Shown: positions 53,382 to 64,000 of the stretch, one piece after another
Layout: every line of letters starts with the position of its first letter
Position numbering within the stretch: position 1 is the stretch's first letter
Source: Euphorbia lathyris
Lineage: Eukaryota > Streptophyta > Magnoliopsida > Malpighiales > Euphorbiaceae
DNA: 64,000 nt
Assembly: GCF_963576675.1 (NCBI RefSeq)
Contig: NC_088917.1
Span: 80,214,610-80,278,609 of the forward strand
Direction: 5' to 3'
Program-made: the position numbers and the translations under genes
The notes under the pieces: model-generated
The model's database searches: none
Told to the model about the DNA's origin: nothing
What the model saw: the letters and a program-made list of their open reading frames with translations, nothing else

Positions 53382-53972
53382 TTACAAGTCCAGATGGTAA
53401 ACTCAAAACATAATCTCCAATTGCGAGTGCAGCAACTCTTGCTCCATTTCCTACTCGCAAATTTATGTCTCCTTTCTTCAAGCCCATAGTCTGTCTTAGT
53501 TCCTGCATATTTGTACAAATATGAGATCCACATCTGGTATCCAATACCCAAGAATAAGACTGTGATATTAAATTAATTTTAATATAGAACATACTAGAGG
53601 TTGAAGCACCATCATTTCCCTTCTTGAGAGAAGCTAGGTACTCCTTGCAGTTCCTCTTCCAATGCTCATCTTTACCACAAAAGTGGCATTCCCCTTTGGT
53701 CTTCTTTACTTGCTTTCCTTTGGCTTGAGGTGGTTTTGCTCCCTTGTTCTTCTTGGGATCTTTGGAATTCGGAAACTTCCCCTTTCTCTTCTTGGATCCC
53801 TCAATAACAAGTGCAAACACTACCTTGTCCTTCTTCACATTGGGCTCAACAAACTTGAGCATATTCATAAGCTCTTCAAAAGAGGTCTTTAAGTCATTCA
53901 TCTGGTAGTTCATGATGAACTGTGAATAACTCTCCGGGAGGGATGTCAAAAGTGTTGAAACACCTTTCCACA
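53382..53972 (-). pseudogene. minus-strand copia Gag and start of protease
   Basis: From 53972 down: TLLTSLPESYSQFIMNYQMN and MLKFVEPNVKK (gag), a standard zinc knuckle CHFCGKDEHWKRNC, then the protease WVLDTRCGSHICTNM, where the active-site Gly reads Arg. The apparent ATG at 53973 is created at the junction with the plus-strand copia LTR; the true gag start lies beyond the nested insertions, outside the window. Confidence 0.85.
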
Positions 53973-55070
53973 TGATTTTGATTTGACAAAATTATTTAAG
54001 TTAATCCCATGATTAAACAATTAAATTTAAGTGCTTTGAATTAATTGTACTAATGTGTTTGTTCAATGTTGAGTATATTAACTAACGAGAACAGGAACTT
54101 AAAGTCTCTAAAAGAAAGACAGAACAAAGTCAGCATGGGCAAGTCACACAGCAGAGCTGAGTAGAATGCAACTCAGCTTTATGAAAGAAATGTCTTCTTC
54201 AGGAAAGCTTGAAGGCGAAGCTGCAAAGTCAAGCTGAGCAATATTTAAGACGCCGCTAAGTCAAGCTGAGTGATAATAAAGTCAGTGTCCAATTATCCAT
54301 CAACTTGTGAGACAAAGTCTGACACATTTCAGAAGCCTCGGAAATTCGTTTCAAGGACCTTTTCGAGATGCATGGACCATCTGACGTTTGGCAAGAAGAC
54401 AAACCTGGCGCTAGAAGACGAACCTGTCGCAAGAAGACGAAACTGGCAAGCCTGCGCAAATCAGAAGACAGGATTGGCCTGCGGTTCTGGAAGCTGACCA
54501 ATCAATGACGAAAGAAGACCGTTTACTCTCAACGGATATGTCTGATTTCAAATAATTGAAGCTTTAGAATTCTCTATAAATGGACAAGTCATCACTTGGA
54601 TCATTGCCGAAAAAAAAACATACAAAAGAGAAACAGACAAGCAAAATCTTCACTAAGTCAAAAAATCCAAAAGAGAAGCTGTCTGAATAGAAAAAGCAAG
54701 TTCTTACACCCAATTCCAATCATTGTGTAAAAGTCTAGAGTGAATTTTATTCATCTAAAGTGTTCTTCGTTTTGTGAGAACAATCTTGTATCAATTGTAA
54801 AGGTTAGAAGAGTGAAGCTGAGTACTCGGTTATAGTACTCAGTGGTAGAGAAAATCTGAGCACTCGGTTATAGTGTTCAGTGGTAGATAGGATTGAGTAG
54901 ACAAATAGAGGACGGTACTCTTGCATACTCAGTTGCTATTGTAAAAGGTTTGTGCTCTACCTTTAAAGAGCTCAGTAGAGGATTGAAAAAGCTCGGAAGG
55001 ATTCCGGGGACTGGACGTAGGCGGTGAGGCCGAACCAGGATAAGTCTGCTGAGTAATCTCTACTTTCTCT

Positions 55071-55135
<65 letters not shown>

Positions 55136-55258
55136 GCTTGCTTAAATTGCTCATTAAATAATTTGTATAAGCCAACACTGAGTAATCGGAGTGCTGAGTT
55201 GGAAGCTCACATAAAGTGTTACTTCCCAACTCACAATTGAAACAGATCTACTAAAAAG
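53973..55258 (+). repeat. LTR of the plus-strand SIRE-like copia (3' boundary uncertain)
   Basis: Starts TGATTTTGATTTGACAAAAT exactly where the minus-strand gag breaks. A TATA box (tctctataaatgg) is at 54571, followed by short repeats (gagtactcggttatag, gagcactcggttatag). gaaccaggataag near 55032 is a phrase common in copia LTR ends. The following gag text begins abruptly near 55259 without a recognisable primer site, so a deletion probably removed the LTR end, PBS and the first part of gag. Confidence 0.6.
55073..55134. repeat. microsatellite (AT)16(GT)15
   Basis: Pure at repeats to 55104, then pure gt repeats to 55134. Compound dinucleotide repeat within the LTR; likely length-polymorphic. 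Confidence 0.97.
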
Positions 55259-56405
55259 ACAGCTGTTGAAGAAGCTCAGGACCTGACCACGTACAAATAT
55301 GATGAGCTCATCGGATCTCTGCTGACCCATGAGATCTCCATAAAGAATTTTGAGGCAAAAGAAAAGACTGAGGACAAGAAGCAAAAATCTCTTGTCATGA
55401 AAGCTGACTCAACAGAAGCTGACTCATCAGATGATGAGGAGATGGCCATGTTTACAAGAAAGATGAAAAAGTTGTTTAAGAAAAATGATAAATACAGCAA
55501 AAGGCCATTCAAAATAAGTGACAAATACAAAGCTGAGTCTAACGACAGCAGACACAAAAAGGACAGCTCAAAGCCAGTCACCTGCTTTGAATGCCATAAA
55601 GCTGGGCCATCAAATCAAGCTGTCCCACCTTAAAGAAAGACAAGAAGGCAAGCAGAAATGCAATGGTGGCCATATGGAGTGATAGTGATGAGTCAACCTC
55701 GTCAGAAGCTGATGCCCCCGAGTCAGCTAACATCTGTTTCATGGCTGACGAAACTGCTGATCATTGTCTATCTGAGCAAGCTGACCTCTCTGACGAATCT
55801 GATCATGAGGAACATACAACTGAGGTAATGTTTCTACCATTGCTTAGAAATGAAATGATTAATGCCCCGAGTGGTCTCTATACACTGATCAAAAAGTGTA
55901 ATAAAAAAGTAAGAGCACTCAGCAGGCGATGTGATGAGATTGAGGAGGTCAAACTCAGTGACCTTCGACATCTCCTTCAAGACAACACTAGGCAATATGA
56001 AAATCTAAAAATCATGCATAGGTTTATCTCTGAAGTCCAATCAGATTCTAAGAAACCGAGGAAGGATATCACATCAATACAAAACCAGCTGAATACATCG
56101 GCTAAAAAGAGGTTCCATCCAAAAGCTGAGTACTCAGGTACCAGTCAGCAAAGGTGGAATACTCAGCGGAATGTCCAATGTGACTTCTGCGGAAAGAAAG
56201 GACATACCACAAAGGTATGATGGTATGCTCAGCACAATCGTGCTGACAAAAAATGGAAATACCCTCAAAGGGTAGTTTATTGTGACTTTTGTGGGAAAGA
56301 TGGCCACACTATAAATGTATGCCGTCACAAAATTAAATATGATGCATCATCTGTTGACTCTAACAAACGAGGACCCAAAAAGAATTGGGTACCTAAAAAT
56401 AACTA
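55259..56405 (+). pseudogene. SIRE-like copia Gag remnant
   Basis: Pieces: YKYDELIGSLLTHEISIKNF (55291-55350), an Asp/Ser/Lys-rich linker, a cut zinc knuckle CFECHKAG near 55586, a second unit from 55663 with CDFCGKKGHTTKV near 56181, and a further knuckle CDFCGKDGHTINVC near 56281-56322. Repeated knuckles and acidic linkers are usual in SIRE/Maximus elements. Stops at about 55631 and 56218 and the missing start show decay. Confidence 0.8.
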
Positions 56406-57411
56406 GTTCAATTGCAGGTGAGCCTGAGGTGCGCAGAGAAGTCATAGCTATGGTACATTGACAGCGCATGATCGAGGCATATGACTGGTGATGAAACTCA
56501 GTTCATCACACTTGTGCATAAACGAGGAGGAAATGTAAGTTTTGGAGACAACAAAAAGGGTAAGATAGTAGGGTCAGGTACCGTTGGTGGTAATCCTACT
56601 ATTGAGTCAGTCTTCCTAGTCAGGGGTCTTAAATATAACCTATTGAGCGTAGCTCAGCTGTGTGATAACGGCAAAAAGGTTGTATTTGATGCCACTGAGT
56701 GTAGAATACTCGAGTGAAAAACAAATGAATTGATTTTAACTACCCCTCGTGTTGAAAATGTTTTCATGCTAAACTTGGAAAAGAAGTTTTCAAAAAATAT
56801 ATGCTTAGTGTCAAAGGAAGATAATTCCTGGTTATGGCATAGGAGACTTGGTCATGTAAACATGGACCTCCTAGCCAAATTAGCAAGAAAGCAATTAGTT
56901 GAGGGTTTGCCCAAACTTAGATTTGAGAAGGATCAATTATGCAATGCTTGTCAGCAAGGTAAACAAACCAAAAAGTCTTTTCAAAGTAAAAATCTTGTCT
57001 CAACCAAACATCCATTAGAGTTACTACACTTGGATCTTTTCGGACCAGTCCAACCGCTGAGCTTGGGTGGAAAGAGATTTTTCTTGGTCATTGTAGATGA
57101 CTTTTCTCGATATACTTGGGTTATCCTGCTGAGTAGCAATGATGAAGCCTTTGAGATGTTCTCAACACTGATTAGAAAACTTGAAAATGACAAAGACCTA
57201 AAATTAGCTCACATCCGAAGTGATAATGGCGGAGAATTCAAAAATCAACAGTTTGATGAATTCTGTGAAGTCAGTGGCATTGACCATAATTTTTCTGCTC
57301 CTAGAACTCCTCAACAAAATGGGGTAGTTGAAAGGAAGAACAGAACCTTAGTTGAAATAGCTAGGACAATGTTGAGTGAGAATAGGCTTCCAAAGTATTT
57401 CTAGGGTGAAG
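56406..57411 (+). pseudogene. SIRE-like copia protease and integrase, cut by the third Athila
   Basis: Protease: YIDSA followed by a stop, then SRHMTGDETQF near 56474. GLKYNLLSVAQLCD, then TGA at 56715-56717. Integrase: WHRRLGHVNMDLL, CNACQQGK, HLDLFGPVQPLSLGGKRFF, IRSDNGGEF (second D near 57220), NGVVERKNRTL (E near 57332). A TAG at 57402-57404 replaces the usual Trp of KYFW. The text ends at 57411 where the Athila LTR starts. Confidence 0.9.
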
Positions 57412-58878
57412 TGTTGAGCGATTTCCGCAAGTGCACGGTATACGCTTGTAGTAATAAAAGATATCGATCCCACAGGGAACGCTTTTTAACGAAAACTTAT
57501 TTTGAATCAGTTAGATTTACTTTTAAGGTTTATAATATGTAAAATCGTTTAATTGGATTTGGTTTTGAAATTGCTAGAATAAGAATTAGATTAGAGTATG
57601 ACGAATGTTAGAAATCACTTCTGATTTTAAGGATAAATTTACAAAACAGAAACGTTTAGTTCTTTAGAAAAGTAAACAAATGTATTCGTTTGCATTAAGC
57701 AAAGAAAACAACTTTAAACTTTGTATAAATTATGAAAATGAAATAACGTTGATTCCTCTAATTAAAAGGCTTTGAACTGCAGTCAATCCTCCTACGGCCG
57801 GGTTAGATTGCTACCTTAACCAAATTAATACTCTACTGATGATATCAATTTGTCTAAGTGTTCAACAAAGTTTCCTTGTAAAGATTTTGAATTCAACTAC
57901 GTTTTAATGAAAACACCAGAACTCACTTCGGATCATTTACCAAAGTGCTACATAAAAATCTATCGAATAGAATGAACTTTATTAGATGAAATATGAATTT
58001 GATACAAGTTTACAAAGAACAAGAAGAATGGAAACTTTCGACGACTTGCAAGTGAACGGGTTGTCAATCCTTTCCTTGGGTTTCGTTAGAGTTTGTCAAA
58101 CTCCAGGGCGGATCCTCTACTAAATCTTCTCGCTGAATCTTCGTAATAGAGACTGGTCTATCTACTACCAAAATGTAAACTAATATGAATAAATCTAAAT
58201 GCTACCGTGTTTGAAATTATTTAATAAACAATGTGTGTACATCATATTGCTTTTTACAGAATCGAACTTCTAACTCTGAATCGCTTGACTCAGAATTTCT
58301 GCATTAATTCTATACTAATCTTCTCTTCAATTTTCCATATCTCCAACTCTGAAATCAACTCTTTATTTATAGATGTTGAAGAGTCGAGTTTAAGGGACGT
58401 GTCTATTACGAAGAGGCAATCTTATCCAATCGAACGAACGCGTTTCTTAGTGAACGAACGTGTACGTATGGCTTTTTCAGAATTTCTGCTCTTATCGAGA
58501 ATCCAAATTTTCGGCCGAGAATGGGGGAGTAAATATTTAGCCTTCGAAATGGTAAGGGGGAGAATCTGTCGACGCGTGTCGCGACCGTGAATGGAGGATT
58601 CTCGGTAGCGACACGGAGTGATTTCTTCCGTTTCCAACTTCGTCCTCGTCCTCGTTTCGGTGCGTTTGATCTTCGTCGTCTTTGACTCCTTTTGTAGGGT
58701 TTTCTTCTGTTTTTAACCTCTTTTTGTTCATATTTGGATTTTACCAAATATTTAGGTACCTTACAAGAAAGAAACATATTCGGAAATAAAAGTATTCTAA
58801 ACAGATATAAACAGTACGATTTCGTAGCAAAACTGATGTAAATACTAATGATATTTTAGATATATTTTGGGCTTAACA
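57412..58878 (-). repeat. 3' LTR of the third Athila
   Basis: 1467 bp; minus strand TGTTAAGCCC (58878) to CTCAACA (57412). TATA-like ctataaataaag near 58372-58361 (minus). About 200 bp upstream is the CGCGAC palindrome with arms at 58576-58587 and 58603-58614 (GTGTCGCGACCG, CGGTAGCGACAC). Confidence 0.93.
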
Positions 58879-60281
58879 AATCTCCACACTTAATCTTTTG
58901 CTAGTCCCGAGCAAAATTTCAACGAATTTATTCTTTAACTAATCTCTTTATGAAAATAAAACATATATCTTTGTTTTCCTTTTTAAATTAGTTAAGCAGA
59001 AAAGATTAACTTCGCATGGCAGATTTATACGCAAAATGTCAAACTAACTTAGTATAAATACGATATATCATTCGTCTTATATTTTCAATTTTGAATTGAA
59101 GTATTCGGGACGATATAAGCACGCATGGTATCGAGTCTTTCGTCTCAAGGCATTTCAAAGCACAAAATTTCCTTCCCAAACCTAAACTAATATATGAAAT
59201 ATATTAAATTTAAATAAGTACTTAGGATTAATTTATTTGCTTTAGTTACGCCCGAGATAAGGGTGGTCTCGATCGTAACTTTATATGTGTTTTTTTACTT
59301 AGTGTTTTCTTAAGAGGTAACGACCATGCCATGGGTGGACGCAATCGTTACTTTAAACTTAAACACGCTTATTATTTTGTTTTAAACGTTCCTTCCATAC
59401 CTCGATTGTGATAAGGTTGGTCTCAATCGTGGCCAAAAGTAAACGGTACTTAATTTTCTTCCCTTTCATACCTCGATTGTGATAAGGTTGGTCTCAATCG
59501 TGGCCAAAAGTTAAAATTGTAAATTGAGAAAAAGAAAAATAGCACATTCAACCTATATTGGCTTAAAATTCAACATGTATTATAGCTAAAGTTTCCTTAA
59601 AAACTTCAATTGGTGTTAATGTAAGACGAAATCAAACCGAGCTAAAATTGTTAGTTCAATTTAATGCCTATAAACCTAATTGAAAATTTAAAATAAGATT
59701 TACTGTATCATGAATTGCATGATATAAGATAGAGATTGAAAATAAAGAATTTATTACTTAAATATATTTACTTGAGACAATTTTTTACTTAAAATCGTAT
59801 CGGAGATTTATGAAAAATTTGAAAAATAATGCCCGTATAGAAATAGTATCTCTATCGATAATGGTAATCTAAAATAATAATAATAATAATCATATCCTAA
59901 AAACATATGAAAAATAATGTTTAATACATTGCGTTGCAATATGTGTTGCATTTGAAAACATTGTTTATGAATATTGATATGGTTTTTTTATGGTAAAAAC
60001 GGATGATTATTGTTCGTATTCTTTGCATTTATTCGTATGTGTATAAATGATATACGTATATCTCCTCCCACACTTAAATTGGACCATGTCCTCATTGGTG
60101 CAAAAAGTGACAAAACATGAAAAAGTAGCACAAGAATAAACCATACGAAATAATAGAGAATTTTAGCAAATTAAAATCATCCAACATAAAAATTAAATTG
60201 TACCAAACATAATAAAAAGAAATATTGTAGCAAACTAAAAACAACATAACAACATAAGTGAATAAAAGGAAAAGATAAAAC
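58879..60281 (-). other. 3' non-coding zone of the third Athila
   Basis: 58879-58893 is the polypurine tract (minus ttaagtgtggagatt). 59240-59512 holds the four-unit tandem repeat with ggccacgattgagaccaacc, matching 28712-28985. 60060-60082 is the second PPT-like tract (minus ccaatttaagtgtgggagga). The rest is AT-rich and non-coding. Confidence 0.7.
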
Positions 60282-61499
60282 CTAAACATTAAGCGGGGAA
60301 TCCGGAGGAGTTGGTGAAGTTTCGATATTCTGGCGACGGAAGAATGAAAGCATCCGACGTCGGGTTGATGTGTGCTCCCGCCTCAAGGTATTGAGGTTGT
60401 CATTGATCATCATGTTATTTTCCACCAAATCATCAATTCGCAAATTCATGTTACGATTATTCTCATTGAGTTGGTTCAAAATCCGCCGCAAATCCACCGG
60501 ATCATTATCATGAGGTGCTTGGGGTTGTGGTTGTGCTTGTGGTTCATCCTCCTCTTCCTCTTCCGCTTCGGCTGCATCGGTACCTGCAAATTGAGAACTA
60601 GATGCTCCGCCACCCATAGAACCACGAAGATGAGGAATTCGGGATTCATAAGATACAAAAACCGGTGGAACCGTAGTGAGCAACAAATGGGCTCGCTCAA
60701 GAGCCGAGAGATTCAAAAGCGGAACATATCCACGGTACGTAGACATGTCATAATCGGCCAACTCTCCACGGGCACCCAAAACAATAGCGGTAATAAAATT
60801 ACCAAGAGGGACTTGAATGGTGTGAGCCCTCGAAGCACGAAACAAATTATCAAAAAGCATCCCTATGCTATCAACCCGTAATCCCTTAAACAAGCTATCA
60901 AAGACAAACAAATCCCGAACTTGAATTTTTGAGCTCTCAACCCGGCCCAACAAAGAAAAACTCAAGAACTTGTGAAAATAGAGCAAACAATTATCCCTCA
61001 TCATTTTGCTAGAGGTGTTCTTGGAATTGAAAGAAGATTGGCCCGAAAGAGTATGCCAAATAGTATCATTATCAAAATCACGAGGTTTGTCATGGAAATT
61101 ATTAGTAGGAAAGCCAAACATGTTGCCCATAGCTTCATAATTAATAGTGTAAGTGACACCATTATTGCGGAATCGAATCGTAGTCTTTTTCTTATCAATC
61201 TCCAAAGTGACCAAGAATTCCACAATAAATTCCTCAATATGAGGAAATCGCATAGAGGCAAAGGTTTGCCAACCCAAAGTGTCCAAGAAGGCATTAATCC
61301 TAGTAGAGAAGTTTAAATCCCTTGCCGTATCAAAGTCTAGGAATGGCATATCCACGAACTCTCTCTTAGGTTTTGAAAAATGAGTGTACCTACTTGCTTC
61401 TTCTTCCGAGTTGATGTCAAATGGAGCTCCACAACGGATACGAAGGCGGTTTGCATCCGTAACCTGGGGCTTGTGACCAACACGTTTTGTTCTAGGCAT
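60282..61499 (-). CDS. Athila accessory ORF B, intact copy
   Basis: 405 residues if started at ATG 61499 (MPRTKRVGHKPQVTDANRLR), the start that matches the first element; the frame is open 20 codons further to an ATG at 61559. Motifs: FLDTLGWQTFASMRFPHIEE, IRFRNNGVTYTINYEAMGNM, then FGFP, CLLYFHKFLSFSLLGRVESS, FKGLRVDSIGMLFDNLFRAS. Then a Gly/Ser hinge (GSMGGGASSS), an acidic run (EAEEEEEDEPQ), a helical Asn/Leu-rich segment (DLRRILNQLNENNRNMNL) and a basic/Pro tail. Intact frame in a family member separate from the first Athila shows the gene is a lasting part of the element. Likely nuclear or cytosolic; no membrane segment. Function unknown. Confidence 0.85.
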   Translation of the reverse strand: MPRTKRVGHKPQVTDANRLRIRCGAPFDINSEEEASRYTHFSKPKREFVDMPFLDFDTARDLNFSTRINAFLDTLGWQTFASMRFPHIEEFIVEFLVTLEIDKKKTTIRFRNNGVTYTINYEAMGNMFGFPTNNFHDKPRDFDNDTIWHTLSGQSSFNSKNTSSKMMRDNCLLYFHKFLSFSLLGRVESSKIQVRDLFVFDSLFKGLRVDSIGMLFDNLFRASRAHTIQVPLGNFITAIVLGARGELADYDMSTYRGYVPLLNLSALERAHLLLTTVPPVFVSYESRIPHLRGSMGGGASSSQFAGTDAAEAEEEEEDEPQAQPQPQAPHDNDPVDLRRILNQLNENNRNMNLRIDDLVENNMMINDNLNTLRREHTSTRRRMLSFFRRQNIETSPTPPDSPLNV

Positions 61500-61838
61500 G
61501 ATTGAGTGGTTAGGGTTTGAAGAGAGACAAAGAGGAAGAATGGTAGAGAGAAAAACCAAAGGTTGAAGATGAGTTGGGAATAGTATTTTAATGAATGAAT
61601 GGATATGGAGTTGAAAGGGTTAAGTGATTAGAAAGGGTAATGAATAAATTGGGAAGAGGAAAAGTGATGTATTGGGAAGAGTTTAGAGTAGGGGATTGGT
61701 TAAAAATTGAGGTGATGTGAGGTTTGTGTAAGGAATAGGGTTATATAGGGTGAAATAGAGTGATGTATAGGTAGAGTAGGAATAGGAATAGGTGGGAAAA
61801 TAAGGCAAAAATCCGAAATTAGTGTGCATACAGGTCGC
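61500..61838 (-). promoter_or_regulatory. TATA box and leader of ORF B, third Athila
   Basis: On the minus strand caccctatataaccc (61752-61738) lies about 240 bp upstream of ATG 61499, with a pyrimidine-rich leader between, as in the first element. Confidence 0.5.
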
Positions 61839-61876
61839 GTGTCGCGACCGAGAATCCTAATTCTCGGTTCGCGACA
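61839..61876. promoter_or_regulatory. CGCGAC/GAGAAT palindrome upstream of ORF B
   Basis: The left arm GTGTCGCGACCGAGAAT (61839-61855) pairs with ATTCTCGGTTCGCGACAC (61859-61876) with one extra T and a 3-base loop. A partial relative (ttaccgagaattgg ... cgcggccgagaattggg) follows at 61927-61963. Confidence 0.65.
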
Positions 61877-61963
61877 CGTCAAAATCAGAGAATTTTTTCT
61901 CGAATTTGTGGCTCGTTTTTGCTGAAGTTACCGAGAATTGGTAATTCGCGGCCGAGAATTGGG

Positions 61964-62645
61964 CCCTGGTGACTTGTTCTTGTGCATTTTGACCCTGTTT
62001 GTGTAATTTCTTGAGAAATTATGTCCTGAACTTTAGTAAAACTGGTCCTGTACTTAAAAACATAAATGTAAAACATTAATTGACAAAGGAAAACCAAAGG
62101 TTTTGCCTTATTAATGAATAAGTAATGAATCACTTATGAATATAAATGCATGTATGTTAAGAAAACCAAAGGTTTTTACCTCTAAATAAGATTTGAATGA
62201 AACATTAATGCACATTAAACCAAGTAAGTTAAATGAATCTATATTAATAGATATAAAGTCATGAATGTATTAATTCATAAGTGAGTTAGACAGAACATTA
62301 ATGGGTTAATGTGATGAATGTATGGTCATAATCAAAGATAAAACATCTGATTAGTTTATTGCTTATATTATTATCTGATTGGAAACAATCTGAGTTTAGA
62401 GTTCTTATTTATTATTTATAAGTGTCAAAATGAAAGTGATTGAAAATAAATCAAGATAAAAATAAGAAAGTTAAGCAAATGAACAGAATTTCTTATTGAA
62501 TCAAATATTTACAAAAATAAAATAAACCAAAGAAAGCATGTACACAACACACAAATATTTACAATATTAAAACTAACAAACATAAACTATCCTATATACT
62601 CATCCCTATCAATCGGGATTTCTCTAGCCCTATAGCGATCAATTT
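61964..62645 (-). other. AT-rich spacer between ORF A and ORF B, third Athila
   Basis: Same place and composition as 25566-26035. It repeats aaaaccaaaggttttt twice (about 62091 and 62162). No coding sequence. Confidence 0.55.
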
Positions 62646-63533
62646 TCAATTGCACGAAAGCTTGACGTTCTGGTGCAGAAAGAAAATACGGCCCTGCTCG
62701 AAAAACACGCTGATGAGGCCTTCACATTCCAAGAACTCATAGTCCAAAGTCGGAAAAGACTCAGCCTCGCTCCAAGGAACAGCAATGGTACCCTTGGTAC
62801 CGAGTATTATGCCACAAATTATATTCCCGAATCCAATCTTTTTATCATTGGATCTAGAAGCGGCAAGAAGACCCTCCATCAGAATTTTGGAAGTATCAAT
62901 GGTATTGCCTTGGAAAATATCGCCAAGAACATACAAGTCGGTGTCTCTGACCACACTGCTAAATGTGCGACTGAACAGACTGTGACACAGAAATTTGTGT
63001 AGATACAACATTGAGTTGGAGTGAAAGGATTGGTTGTAGGTGAGTCGAGGATTGAAACGCCAAAACCCTGTTAGCATCCTCCATATATCTGTCGATGTCA
63101 TATCTTTGCCAGGATGATGTTTGATTGTATCCCTCGGGGGAAAACCAAACCAGACATGCAACTCGGGATATCCAAAAGTAAAGATTTCGCCATCTCGATA
63201 AAAACTAAGGCGCACTCGTCGTTTATTCACAAAAAGAACTGTACAGAAAAATTCGAGAATCTAGTCTCCAATTATAGGAAACCGCATATTGGCGAATTTA
63301 GTCCATCCCAATCTTTCCAAATAGCGACTCATGTCATTGCTAATGCCGAGTTGTTTATTTAAAAACTCATCCATATATAGCATACCGATGAAAAATGTGT
63401 AGCGAAATCTATAGTAGCGCCTGCCTTCGTCATGGTTGAAGATAGGAAATGGCGCACCATAACGCTTGGACAAGTCGGGACACTTAGTGCTTGAAGCAGC
63501 AACTTTCTTAGGGGATTTGTGTTTGGTAGTCAT
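62646..63533 (-). pseudogene. Athila accessory ORF A, damaged copy
   Basis: ATG 63533 (MTTKHKSPKKVAASSTKCPD). TAG at 63261-63263 stands where ORF A of the first element has Trp in IIGDW. The frame resumes (MNKRRVRLSFYRDGEIFTFG from 63230) and reads to about 62710, where a one-base frameshift changes the C-terminus; the expected ending continues in another frame to about 62600. All family motifs (LGW, F.FGYPELH, LHKFL.HSLF) are present. Confidence 0.8.
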
Positions 63534-64000
63534 GATTTTGTGAGGAATGAAAAAGAAGAAATATGTTTCTGTTACTTTGCTGATAATGGTGGATTGAGAA
63601 AATCAGAATGTTGTTCTGATAGAGAGGAAAAGAAAGGTTGTAACAGATATCTAGACCTCTAAGATGTATTTATAGGAATCATAGAACGAAAAGAGGTGTT
63701 GTTTTGATGCGAAAAGTCATAAATTCATACCTCAAAATGTTGAAGAAACTCAATTTTTCGATTTTGAAAAACTATGTCTGCAGGATGAAGAAGAAACAGG
63801 TCTGATGGTGCAAAAAATACCCGTGTCGCGACCGAGAATCCCAATTCTCGGTCGCGACATGCTAATTTCCTTGTGGAAATCACACGTCGAAACCCTATAA
63901 ATCTGATTCTCGGCCGAGAATCTAAATTCTCGGTAAGATCAGAAATTTCGTACCTGTTTGGTCAATTCTGAAAATGTGAATTCTCAACTGAGAATTCCAA
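63534..64000 (-). promoter_or_regulatory. TATA box and palindromes upstream of ORF A, third Athila
   Basis: Minus-strand TATA (gattcctataaatac, 63680-63666) is about 135 bp before the ATG. The palindrome GTGTCGCGACCGAGAAT / ATTCTCGGTCGCGACAT occupies 63823-63860. Smaller palindromes follow at 63905-63934 (gattctcggccgagaatc, then attctcggtaag) and 63977-63996 (gaattctcaactgagaattc). The order matches the first element read in the same sense. Confidence 0.6.

Larger units (their letters stand above)
57412..64000 (-). mobile_element. third Athila element, same family as the first, running off the window
   Basis: Its 3' LTR (57412-58878), 3' tandem repeats, ORF B, ORF A and their palindromes are visible on the minus strand; pol, gag and the 5' LTR lie beyond 64000. 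Element order and even non-coding repeats match the first Athila, but sequence identity is clearly lower than between LTRs of one copy, so it is an independent insertion. The left flank gtgaag|TGTTGAGC gives TGAAG as candidate TSD, not testable here. Confidence 0.92.

Overview
This is nuclear DNA of a flowering plant, most likely a dicot. The evidence is a spliced plant-type biotin gene with GT-AG introns, Ty3/gypsy and Ty1/copia LTR retrotransposons of plant lineages, TRIM, SINE and MULE elements, and AT-rich intergenic DNA. The species cannot be named from the window. It reads as a transposon-rich, probably heterochromatic block: one recognisable host gene, one broken host-like or MULE gene, and otherwise nested mobile elements.

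Left part (1-16.2 kb). A decayed copia end (1-1793) and a young, structurally complete chromodomain gypsy element (2992-8436, TSD ACCAT) lie downstream of, or inside the last intron of, a minus-strand 7-keto-8-aminopelargonate (KAPA) synthase gene, BIOF. Seven BIOF exons can be placed exactly (8919-13342), all in consistent phase. The exons for roughly the last 150 residues are not in the window. Two large BIOF introns hold a tandem TRIM array, a SINE fragment and foldback repeats. A foldback element sits just upstream of the BIOF TATA region, and a 1.25-kb MULE with a 10-bp TSD follows (14187-15440).

Middle (16.2-31.9 kb). A degenerate gene with DUF1985-like segments (16205-16824 and 30876-31730) is split by a complete 14-kb Athila-type gypsy element (16825-30870, TSD GTCAA). 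Besides gag-pol it carries two tandem, mutually paralogous ATHILA ORF1-like genes, called ORF A and ORF B here. Each is preceded by a CGCGAC palindrome, then a TATA box and a leader. The LTR has the same palindrome-to-TATA layout.

Right part (31.9-64 kb). A minus-strand copia element (3' LTR in pieces from 31944 to 49153, coding from 49168 to 53973) has been invaded four times: by a second Athila element of a different subfamily (32709-46245, TSD GTTCT) that itself carries a solo LTR (42281-44141, TSD CATTG); by another solo LTR (46465-48331, TSD CTTAT); by a Pack-MULE carrying a UDP-glycosyltransferase fragment (52023-53372, 9-bp TSD); and by a SIRE-like copia element on the plus strand (53973-57411). 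That last element is in turn interrupted by a third Athila element (57412 to beyond 64000, minus strand). The third Athila has the same ORF A/ORF B/palindrome design as the first, so the design belongs to the family and is not an accident of one copy.

The most promising undescribed signal is this repeated module in two independent Athila copies: a palindrome with core GTGTCGCGACCG...CGGTCGCGACAC, 90-220 bp upstream of a TATA box, in front of each of two duplicated accessory genes and in the LTR. All reading and alignment was done by eye; no database search was run.
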